Origin: Lophius americanus
Lineage: Eukaryota > Chordata > Actinopteri > Lophiiformes > Lophiidae
Length of the DNA: 64,000 nt
Assembly: GCA_037951165.1 (NCBI GenBank)
Contig: JBBDHG010000112.1
Location: 4,404,501-4,468,500, forward strand
Reading direction: 5' to 3'
A model generated the notes under the pieces. It did no database searches. It was not told the DNA's origin and saw only the letters and a program-made list of their open reading frames with translations. This document shows, piece after piece, positions 50,113 to 59,895 of this stretch (positions are counted from its first letter, which is position 1; the number at the start of each line of letters is the position of its first letter). A program made the position numbers and the translations under genes.

Positions 50113-51360
50113 ATGAACAACAGGGATCGTTGGAGGATATGCAAGAGGGTGGCCATCGCGTTCTTCCTGACTTTGGTGACAATTACAGTGGTCCTTAAAG
50201 GCGGCGTCGGTAGCGGGGCCTCCTTGGAATTCGAAAGGCAGCCTCCCATGGATATGCCTGAGAAGGTGGAGCCAATGGGTGGAGAGAATGCCGATTCATA
50301 CCATGTGATGAAAGACTTCTGGATGCCTCGTAAACACCAGCAGGTGCCTAAGTCTCACCTCTCCGAGCAGGAATCCGCACTCCCAGAGGAGAGCAATCCC
50401 AGAACCTGGGATGTGACCACCATCAACTGCACTGCCAACGCCAACCTTACAGCTCAGGACTGGTTCCTCCGCCTGAATCGAAGCTTCCAGCAGTTCATGC
50501 TTTATCGACACTGCCGCTACTTTCCCATTCTCATCAACCACCCAGAGAAGTGTACAGGCGACATTTATATGCTCGTAGTAATAAAGTCTTTAGCCACCCA
50601 GCATGACCGCAGGGAAGTCATCCGAAGAACCTGGGGCAAAGAGCAGGCTTTTGATGGCAAAAAGATCAAGTTGCTTTTCCTTCTTGCTCTTCCCCCAAAT
50701 GAAGTGGAGAGAGCAAACCATCAGAAGCTGGTGGAGTATGAGGACCACATTTACGGGGATATCCTCCAGTGGGATTTCCTAGATAGCTTCTTCAACCTCA
50801 CACTTAAAGAGATTCACTTCCTGAAGTGGTTCCACACGTACTGCCCCACTGTGCGCTACATCTTCAAGGGGGACGATGATGTCTTCGTCGGCATCGCCAA
50901 CATCCTTGAGTATCTGGAGCTGAACAAGGATGCAAAGGACCTGTTTGTGGGGGACGTGATTTTTGGGGCTAGACCCATTCGTGTAAAGAAAAACAAATAC
51001 TACATGCCTGAGTCCATATATAACAAGACTTACTACCCTCCATATGCAGGAGGAGGGGGATTCCTAATGGATGCACGTCTGGCCAAGAGGCTTCACTGGG
51101 CGGCCGATAGCCTGGAGCTCTTCCCCATCGATGACGTGTTCTTGGGCATGTGTCTGGACGTGCTGGATGTCACTCCTATAAAGCACAATGCCTTTAAGAC
51201 ATTCGGCTTAGTGAAACAGAAAAGCAGCAAGCTGAACAAAGAACCCTGTTTCTTTAAAAGCATGATTGTAGTGCACAAGATGCTCCCGCCAGATCTCATC
51301 CGCATGTGGAATCTGATGGAAAGTGATCTCATCTGCTCCCACAGAGTAACCATCCTATAG
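50113..51360 (+). CDS. B3GNT7: UDP-GlcNAc:betaGal beta-1,3-N-acetylglucosaminyltransferase 7
   Basis: A single uninterrupted coding exon of 415 codons (human is 401). It begins with a type II signal anchor, a short basic N terminus (MNNRDRWRICKR) then the hydrophobic segment VAIAFFLTLVTITVVL (about residues 13-28). A variable stem follows, then the GT31 catalytic domain. Landmarks are VIKSLATQHDRREVIRRTWG, the DxD metal/UDP site in FKGDDDVFVG (D254-D256), YPPYAGGGGFLM and the family motif IDDVFLGMCL (D340-D341). N-glycosylation sequons include NCT, NLT, NRS and NKT. The C terminus (NKEPCFFKSMIVVHKMLPP) fits B3GNT7 specifically. In the Golgi this enzyme adds GlcNAc to galactose, extending poly-N-acetyllactosamine and keratan-sulfate-type chains. 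It follows ARMC9 and faces NCL, as in mammals. Confidence 0.95.
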   Translation: MNNRDRWRICKRVAIAFFLTLVTITVVLKGGVGSGASLEFERQPPMDMPEKVEPMGGENADSYHVMKDFWMPRKHQQVPKSHLSEQESALPEESNPRTWDVTTINCTANANLTAQDWFLRLNRSFQQFMLYRHCRYFPILINHPEKCTGDIYMLVVIKSLATQHDRREVIRRTWGKEQAFDGKKIKLLFLLALPPNEVERANHQKLVEYEDHIYGDILQWDFLDSFFNLTLKEIHFLKWFHTYCPTVRYIFKGDDDVFVGIANILEYLELNKDAKDLFVGDVIFGARPIRVKKNKYYMPESIYNKTYYPPYAGGGGFLMDARLAKRLHWAADSLELFPIDDVFLGMCLDVLDVTPIKHNAFKTFGLVKQKSSKLNKEPCFFKSMIVVHKMLPPDLIRMWNLMESDLICSHRVTIL

Positions 51361-52400
51361 CTTGATGCGTAACACCGGGTCTGGACGGCACCGATTAGCC
51401 AAGCTCCACCCTGGTGGGTACTAATCTGATGCATGAGGATCCCAGAACACGCCCCCTACAAGGGAGAGGAACTTTGCAGTAATGCAATTTTGAAGTAATT
51501 TATAAAGCATTTTTAAAGATTAGCTAAAAAATATTTATATTGGTATTCTGAAGGACCGTTATCAAGAAGGACTATCATGTACAGTGCGTGTGTCGGGGCC
51601 AACACCTCTGCTTGTATTTCCTGCTCTTTAAAGGTTTCAGTTAGCCAGGAACCAGAGTGAGCTGGTGCCAAACCACCAATGAAATGAAAAAAACACACGT
51701 AAAAAGTGAAAGACATCATTATGATGACAAGCACAACATTTCTTTAATCAGTCAGAGAGAACTGGTGTTTTGCATAATGTGCAGCATGTGCAAAATCCCT
51801 CTAGTTTGTAAATGATGATTTTTGGGGGGGGCTGTACTCAAAATTACTAAAAAAGTAAAGTAAAGAAAAAAAAAACTCTTTCTAACTCAGTGGTTTGGTA
51901 AAATACAAAATAAAAAATTCAACCATGGCTGATTATTTTTTCTATACTAAGCGTTACGATGACACCGTAATCGTCGTGTTAAGTACATGTTCCTGACGTT
52001 ACTAAATTCTATCCATCACAGAGATCCTGGCACTTATTTGTGTGGATTGTGACTGATCCTGATGTCCACTTTTCTCCGTTTGCTACTGCAAAGAAAAGAT
52101 GTTATTGTTATTTGTGCATATGTGCTGGTATACTTGATCTAGGGTGTAAACTGACACTGTGAACTAAAACTACTGCTGGTACAAGAACCTGACATGTTTA
52201 TTCATACGTGTCCCAATAAAAAGGGCATATATGGATTTCTTGTTTATATGATTTAAAGCAGGAAATGATATTAATGGATTGCTCTATGGTTATTGAGCTT
52301 AATAATATGGGCGTAATGATGTAGTGACCATGTAAATATACTGAATGTAAATTAAAATGTACATAGAATGTCATGTGTAAATAAACATCTTGACAATACC
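51361..52400 (+). other. B3GNT7: B3GNT7 3' UTR
   Basis: About 1 kb from the TAG stop to a likely cleavage site after AATAAA at 52380-52385. An alternative hexamer lies at 52215-52220. ATTTA-like and AT-rich words are present. Confidence 0.6.
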
Positions 52401-54161
52401 GTTTCTTTGAAATTTTGTCCTAGATAGGTTGTTTTTATGGTTGTTCTTCTCAGCGTGGAACATCGATGTGATAAACTGTATCAAGTCACCCAATAATAAT
52501 TTCCGGTGTTTTCATTTTGGGATCAGTTTGACGACTAAACAGTAAAGAAAATACGTGTGTTCAAACAGCCACAGCACTTTAACCAGCGAGAGGTCTGTGT
52601 GTATGTGACAACTCTGAATCAGTCAGTAATAAGAAGTGAAACATATTGCATTTTTTTATTAACAGGCCGCGCTTGACATATTACACTATTTCTTTATATA
52701 TCCGTTTCAAATAGTGTGCGACTTTGCTAAGTTGAACTTATTACTCATAATTCCAGTTAAAAACAAAGATATTGCTTAACGTTGATGAAGATGAAGCTGG
52801 CGCAAAGAAACAAAACAAAGTGCATTACAAAACAAACACTGTTCTGCTCTTTTAGGACAAAGACAAGAAAAGCCTTAAAGAAACTGGATCTTTTCCATAT
52901 TGTGTTTCACGAAGGCACTTTCAACTGTCCACTTTGTTAAACACAGTGCAAAATTGATATGGATTCAAAATGTTCCAGGAAATGAATAGATTTAGTTCTT
53001 ATATTTGTTGTGTTAATCCATTCCAACCTTCGGGGATTAAGTTTCTCTTCATGGTTTATATTACAGAGCGGTGAAATAAAACAAGGAATAGAATCAACGC
53101 TGGGAAAATTGTGTACTATAGGATGTTTTAATCGCAGAACTACGCTTGTTAATCAGAATTCATTTCCTGCTACTGTTTGGGGGGCATGGCGGTCCAGGTA
53201 GTGGCAACGATCAGTCTGAAGGGGGGCAACTACAGATAAAATAAGGATAGGATTTTCATCAGGGAGTTGTTGTTTTTTTTGCACCATACTCATTTTTAAT
53301 TTGGCCCAATGAGGAGAAAGCATGCAGCCAAGCTGTCGTCTGCGGAGCAGGTTTCCTTCTTCTCTTTTTTGTTCACTCTCAGTTATCCAAATTGACAATA
53401 CCTTAATTTGTTTTATTTTTTTCAGAAAAGCTGCCGGTCATTATTGTCTCTCTTTTTCTGACATCCTCAAAAGGGGAAAGTTGTCACGCCTAACCATGCA
53501 ACAAAGAAAAAGGAGGAGAACCTTGTTTTGGCCATGTCTGACTTTTCTGAACTGAATCAACGTGTGAGCCCAGACCTTAGACTGCAACACAAATGGACGA
53601 GATATGAATAAACTAAATACTAAAAGCTAATAATTCACAGGAAAAAAACAAGAACATTAGGAAATCTAACAGATGATCAAAATATATAAAGTCAGTAGTG
53701 TATTGAGCGGAGGGGTGAACATGTGCTGTCTGGGTGTTGTGATGTGAAAACAAAGAAAAGGACACAACACAAGTGTGTGTGTGTACGGTACAACACGAAT
53801 GTGTTTGTATGGTAAAGACATTCTGTTCTAGCAGAAGAGTCTTTATTTCTTGAAAAATAATAAAAAAAGACTCATGAAAGTGTGTGCAATGTCATGGATT
53901 TTGTATAAATGATCACATAAGCAGGGCATCATACTTCCTGGTCGTGCCATAAGAAGAGGACAGCTGTGTCAAAACTCCCAAACAAAGAGTAATAAATCCA
54001 ACAGAAGGACAGGACAAAGGTTTTTTGGTTGCACTTCATATTTGAGGCGTAAGGCTAATATGTGCATTTGTAGTTTCTCAGCTTTGTTGAATGTGGTCAT
54101 CGAACGAGAAAACATTTAGACAGCGGCAACAGTAACAGTGGATCGAGGCCGACGCATACTT
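52401..54161. other. Intergenic DNA between B3GNT7 and NCL
   Basis: No gene was recognised. A minus-strand AATAAA at 53842-53847 would suit the exon-like frame at 54162-54320 if that is real. Confidence 0.45.
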
Positions 54162-54320
54162 TCACACATTGATAGTTAGTCGGTCACGTGATATGAAGCC
54201 TTGCTTCATCAACCAGTGGCATGAGGATTCCAGGCTCTCTTCGCTGAGTGACCCAGTGCCCTTGAACAACCTCAGCAGCCACAAGGCCTTAAGATCTGTC
54301 ATGACAACCTCTGTGCACAT
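54162..54320 (-). other. Exon-like open frame of unknown origin
   Basis: On the minus strand a pyrimidine-rich acceptor (TTTTTCATTTCATCAAG) is followed by 52 codons. They include TDLKALWLLRLFKGTGSLSE and CHWLMKQGFISRDRLTINV, then TGA. A minus-strand AATAAA lies 320 bases further on. Codon choice is coding-like, and it would make a plausible terminal exon. I do not recognise the protein, and no convincing upstream exon was found. Chance is quite possible. Confidence 0.2.
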
Positions 54321-54643
54321 CTTGATGAAATGAAAAAGAGGAAATGTGAGCGTTGCAACGATGAGAACAAATGTTTGTTGATGTTCTGATCATGAGAAAG
54401 AGAGCTGGGTGGGTAGATTAATACTATCACCGTCAACATGGCGGCGAAATACGGTGCTAACCACTAAATCTCTCCGTCCTTTTTAAACTCGCCAGACGTC
54501 ACTGATGAGGACGCAAACTGCCTTTACAGCTCTGTGCCTGAGGCTGTAAGCCTCACAAGGCTGTTTGTTTCAAGATTGGTTAAAAAAACGTTTCTTAAAA
54601 ATACATGCAGTTTGATTATGCAGCAGTTAAGTTGTTTTATTTT

Positions 54644-54715
54644 AGAGAGAGAGAGACAGAGAGAGAGAGAGAGACAGAGAGAGAGAAAGAGAGAGAGAGA
54701 AAGAGAAAGAGAGAG
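54644..54715 (+). repeat. (GA)n microsatellite
   Basis: About 72 bases of near-pure GAGA with CAGA and AAGA interruptions. It explains the Arg/Glu-repeat frames on one strand and the Ser/Leu-repeat frames on the other. Confidence 0.95.
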
Positions 54716-55729
54716 CAGCCTATTATGTTTTTTTTTGGCATACCTATTTCATCAAAGGAGGCTTGTTCCACCTTGCGTGAAACACGCAGAGACGAGAACG
54801 AGGGTGAAAGGACAGGCAGTAAAATCCACGTGCAGTGAAGTGTTTTTTTTGCTCTATGTTCTATGTGTATATTCATAGAAGTTTGATATTTCAGATTAAA
54901 CCAATCACTTTGGGATATTCTGAAAAGTATAGGCGTGTATGGATGTTGCTTGTTTTGTTTTTGGATATTTGTAGTTATTGGGATGGTTATAACACGTTGT
55001 ATTGTTGTGTACCTTGAGATCCCTGCTTCATGCCCTCTCCTTCCGACTTGCACAGCTGCTGTATTATCAAATGACCGTTAAGTTCAAGTATGAGTCTAAA
55101 AGGAGCCGTGTACATCAAACCAAAAAGAGGAAGATCCATTATACCTCCTACGCTTCCCCAAAGCCGTCGCTGGTATTCATGCTAGCAGAAAGGAAACTGA
55201 AACCCAGAGATGTGACAGTGAGTGAGATATCAAACTCAGGATGTGCAAATTAGTCTCAGCTGTCAAGTAAAAAGTGAATTCTGAATTCCTCTCCGTAATA
55301 AACGACTGGGAAAACGTTGGTTTTGTGCCTTGTAGAACATATATTTATTTTTAATCTTAGTAAAAGAGGATGAATGATTTAATGCCCCCCCCCCCCGATA
55401 AAAAACAACACCACGATCCTGCTCCTCACAAAGATCCATTGTCGGGAGCGCTCTGAGCCGTACGGTCCCGTTTAATGTGGCTCCTATTTAGACCAGCCAC
55501 TAAACAAATGAGATTAAATATCACTCTTTTCTCCTTTTCACAATGCACTGTTGACTTGGCGTTTTGGTTTATCAAAGCACTAAGTGAACAACCCACAAAC
55601 ATTAGACAAAAATGTGAGACCAGAGGGTAAAATCTCACCACCCTGGCCTCCATGGAGCATCAATGACTCCCCATATTGTCTGCAATCATGGCGTCCATGC
55701 ATATGGACATTTGTCATTCTTTAGTGGAG

Positions 55730-56038
55730 TACATTTATGCTGATGTGGATTGAATATAATTATCGGCACGCTACACTATAGGGCAGTATTTCAGTCCAAG
55801 AATGATCACTGAACCATTCTTGGATTGATTCTGAGGTGTGTTTCAGATCATTATCCTTTAAGTTTTTTCAGTTATCTGACAAAGGCTTTTGGGTTTTAAT
55901 CCAATATCTGCTGGTAATTGAGTCCATGGAACTGTGTGTTTTTAACAACATGTCCAGGGTCTCAGAGCGAAGAAAATCAGCCCCACAGCATCCACCACTA
56001 ACTTCACAGCGGGTATGGGGGGCTCTTCTCTGTGGCCT

Positions 56039-56078
<40 letters not shown>

Positions 56079-56845
56079 CAGGGCACCTATCTTAAATGTC
56101 TGTTGTCTAACTGTTCTATTTTGGTCTCTTCTGACTAATGACCTTGTTCCGTTGAGAGTCCCAGTGGCGTTTGGCTTTAGGTGCTTTATTCTGTGCGTGG
56201 ATGACAGCAGAGGCTTTAGTCTGACAGCTTGTGTTGGTATAGTGCCATCTTATGGTGGTTAGAGAGACTTTCTGACCCAGGCAAATCTCTACTTGTAATC
56301 CTTGGGAGTCTTTTTCTAATAAAACTCTCCTCCACACAGTGTGGGGTCAGCCTCCAGACAACTCCTCTTCCTGGCTGTTTTTTTAACATAGCCATTCTTT
56401 TCAAACTTCCTTTATAATTGACCTAACTGTTGAAACTGACATTTTAAACTGTTGTGAGATATTTTCGTATCCATTTACAGATTTTATGCCGCTTTGCAAC
56501 TTTTTTCTGCATATCATTGGTGTTTTTTCTGATTTTATGGAGAAGAATGTTGAGGAGAATAAGGCCTGTGTCGCCTCATACTTATACCCCAGTGAGACAG
56601 GAAATCCCTTTTCCCCCCTTTGGAGTTCCTACTCAAACAGGGGAACCTAGAAATATGGAATGGACTACAAATAAGCTGCCATTACCTTTTAATTGCAGGA
56701 GTTCATATAGTGCCAATAGTTGCGACACACATACATGAGATGCAAGCATTTGTTTTATGTTAATGTTTTTTTTGCTTGAATTGCAGGTTAGATTTCTGTG
56801 AATAGTCTTTTTTAAAGGGTGCCGATTATTCCGGTGGGCTCTGTA
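55730..56845 (-). mobile_element. Degenerate Tc1-like DNA transposon
   Basis: On the minus strand it opens with a terminal repeat ACAGAGCCCACCGGAATAATCGGCACCC (56818-56845), of the TACAGTGCCYTCCATAATTATTGGCACCC type. It closes near 55755 with TGCCGATAATTATA. The minus strand at 55813-55860 encodes DNDLKHTSESIQEWF, the second catalytic-Asp block of Tc1 transposases (consensus QDNDPKHTS). A (TC)n tract (56037-56077) and many stops interrupt the frame, so it is inactive. Confidence 0.8.
56037..56077. repeat. (TC)n microsatellite inside the Tc1-like element
   Basis: TCTCTCTC with one TTTC interruption, about 41 bases, splitting the transposase reading frame. Confidence 0.95.
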
Positions 56846-59214
56846 TGAAATGTACAGCTTACGGCTTCTATACAGCATGTGTAGAATTTCATGAAACTGA
56901 CCGGGGTGTGGACAATCTATTCGCGGTTATGTACAGACAAGAATAACCCTTTATTCATCCATTAAGGGGACGTAAAGATCACAACACTCTGAACAAAATA
57001 GAAAACTTGTTCCACTGCCCATCCTGTATTTTAATGGCTGCTCTAATAGTTTAATGATTAATGATGTTTGTGGGTGATATTAGAGATGAAAAAGGAAACA
57101 ATTATGAAAAACTTTGTTATTCTAGATGGCTGACATTACGCCGGAGAGAAAAGCTAGAATATCCTCTGTCACCGTTCAGGGAGGGAGCAACAAATCCCTA
57201 AATAGAGGTATTCACAGGTGTTCTCATCTCTGCTTCCTGCCCAGGCACCAACCAGAACAAAGATACCTGTTCAGGTAGCAGGTTCACAGGAGGACAGCAC
57301 ACTGTTAACTGCTGGTGTCACAGTGAGATACCCGACCGGGGACCCAGGATATCAGGTCCTTTTGTTTTTGACCTTCATCTTTTTTTCCTTTGGCTTCCCC
57401 CCTTTCAATTCCAATATGCTCCAATACCTTTATTTGAAATTTAAACAAATGTAACAAAAAAGGTTTTCAAATACCACGTTGCATATCTCATTATTTTCAA
57501 ACAAATCCAATGTAGCAATTGTTTTTTGTTGCAATTTGCAGATATACAAACACTTTTAACTCAAGTCTCACTAAACAAGTCAGTTCATATTCATGAATTA
57601 TACACTGCATCAATCTACAAAATATTTATAATAGTGTAACAGTATGTTTGACTTCTTTCTGGGGTTTTTTCTTAACAAAAACTAACCCTGCTTGGGATCA
57701 ACCCAGCAAAGGGAGGAATTCTAGAGTGAGAAAAGCATGTTAGAGTTGTGCAGGATAAGTATGACAGCGGTGTACAGTAGGAGTCAGGGATGGGTTTTAA
57801 GTGGAGGTGGGACTGTGTCAAGGATCCACCTGGAGTCCTCGTGTTTGCTATGGTGATGGACAGGCTTTGTGATATGTAGTGAGAGTACAGGGGAAGAAAA
57901 TATGCAGAGGCAAGAAATGGATAGATTAGGAATGGGACAGTCCCAGCAAGACGGAATACATGTGGGAACGAAAGGGAGTCAGGAGGAACGGTGAGGATGT
58001 AATGAGTAGAGGTGAAGGCAGGACAGAGTGGGTGGAGAAGAGTGCCAGGAATCACCTGTGGCAGTAAGTACAGTTGCAGCAAGAGTGAAGGGAAAGGGTT
58101 ACTAACCAGTGAGATCAGCACTTCTGTATGGCTTTGTGACAGCCGCTCTGACCAAAAGACAGGAGGCGGAGGCCGATTTGAAATGTAAAAATTTTCTTTG
58201 GGATTAACAAGGATAAGAAGATTAGAAACAAGCACATCAGAGGGACCGCCTGGGTTAGACGTCTTTGGACGGTCAGAAGGCCAGATCGGGATGGTTTGGA
58301 CACTTGAGAAAGGAGGGATAGTGGTTATATTGGTAGGATGCTGGAGATGGGAGTTAGAAAAAGGGGGAAACGAAATATGAAGTTTTGGATGTGGTGACAG
58401 GACATGGTTTGTTGGTGTGACAGAAGCAGATTCAAGGGACAAGATGGAAACAAATAATCTGCTGTGGTGATCTTTAAAGACAACAGCCAAAAGAAGAGCC
58501 ATGTTACAGTTCATGGAGGACGGCCATTTTGACTGTGCTTTGCAGTTTTTCTGTTCCCTGGTGGACTACTTTTGCACTGCATGTATAAGGTTTTAAACGT
58601 TTTTAAGTACATAACTGACAACATGGAGGTCCAAAACAGTGATAAATAAGTTTTTTACATAAGGTATAATGTTAACCCTGACTGACTTCAAAATTGTATA
58701 GCAACCCTTTAAGACTTTGGGGTTGTAGGTTTTTCCCCCCATGAAGGATTCATTTACAAATTCTGGTGAACCCATTGAGCTTATCTATTTATTCCCGATG
58801 CAGTTTGCTTTGCACACATTAAGGATCCGCTCCCACTGTTAGAACACCATTAAGTGATCCGACTAAAACAATACAGCCACTTGGTGGGAAAATCCAGGCA
58901 GTTTAAGCAAAATTAGCAGTTAGTGCATGATTTAAGAATAACGATTGCCTGACAAACTTTCACAAATGATCAATTAAATTCAACCCAGAACTGGTATTTT
59001 GGAACGCTTCACTAAGACAACGATCGTAGGAACGCTGCATTGCAATATGTTAGATGCATATAGCTGAATTAGTTTCTTAGTATAACGAGCACACTTGGCA
59101 AGTATTCAGTATCTTTGAAAAAACAAAACAATCTATTAACATGTGGGACATTACTTATTCTTAAACCAGGCTTTCCAATGATAGGATAAAAAAGGATAAA
59201 GTGAGGAGAGACGT
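56846..59214. other. Intergenic DNA upstream of the NCL 3' end; unassigned open frames
   Basis: Plus-strand exon-like segments occur at about 57125-57212 (acceptor TTATTCTAG, frame MADITPERKARISSVTVQGG) and about 57243-57322. A 280-codon minus-strand frame fills 57672-58514. It is rich in Ser, Pro, Leu and His and looks like the antisense of a GA-rich stretch. None matches a family I know. Confidence 0.35.
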
Positions 59215-59237
59215 TTAAAAATCACCACCTACAAGAT

Positions 59238-59243
59238 TTTATT
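59238..59243 (-). terminator. NCL: Probable poly(A) signal of NCL
   Basis: AATAAA on the minus strand about 650 bases beyond the NCL stop codon. It is the first canonical hexamer downstream and implies a 3' UTR of about 59215-59895. Confidence 0.5.
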
Positions 59244-59895
59244 TAATCACGTGAAAATGTTTAGATTTTTAGATGGGAAAAAAATAAGTCGATGCACTAC
59301 AATTATTTTATGTTACATACATAACAGGCATTTTATCCTCTGGCTCAGACACCGACTGTGCCCAAAGAAACAAACGTTACAGAACATCTGCCATTTTTCC
59401 ACTGAACTCTCGAGTTGACTCAAACCTATCAAAATATGCTTTACACATTACAGTAAAACTTGGCACCTAAAGCAACTAAACAAAATAAAAACAATGACGG
59501 ATACAGGTGTATTTTTTTTTTTTACAAAAGGTAAAACTAAATCATACAAATTGTTTAAATTTACACAATGTATCTGACAAAAACAAGCATATTTTTCACA
59601 GCAAACTGGTTTGCCATACCCATTCACTTTCACTCCTGAAAAGCAGGTGAGCTGCAGAGGGTGAGAGGTGCAGGGTTGCGTTAGGGACATTCAGTACAAA
59701 CACGTAGCACTTCAGTTGAGAAGGTCAGAAGTACCAATCTGGCACAGAAGGGAGGGGAAAGGTCTTAGGAGTCTAAATTAAGGGCTAAAATGCCCGTTGA
59801 CAGTTAAATATTTATCAATGATGCTTTCTGGAATGTCCAAAAGCTCTGAAGCGATGAAACCAGAGTCCATTCAAAAAGTAAAATAGACTAAGGAT

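Noticed and set aside
54489..54543. Minus-strand exon reading LRHRAVKAVCVLISDVWR
   Set aside because: The frame looks protein-like but its donor (GA|GTTTAA) is very poor; the same DNA has better splice borders on the plus strand.
54534..55053. Arg/Glu-repeat and Ser/Leu-repeat proteins
   Set aside because: Translations of the (GA)n microsatellite on either strand.
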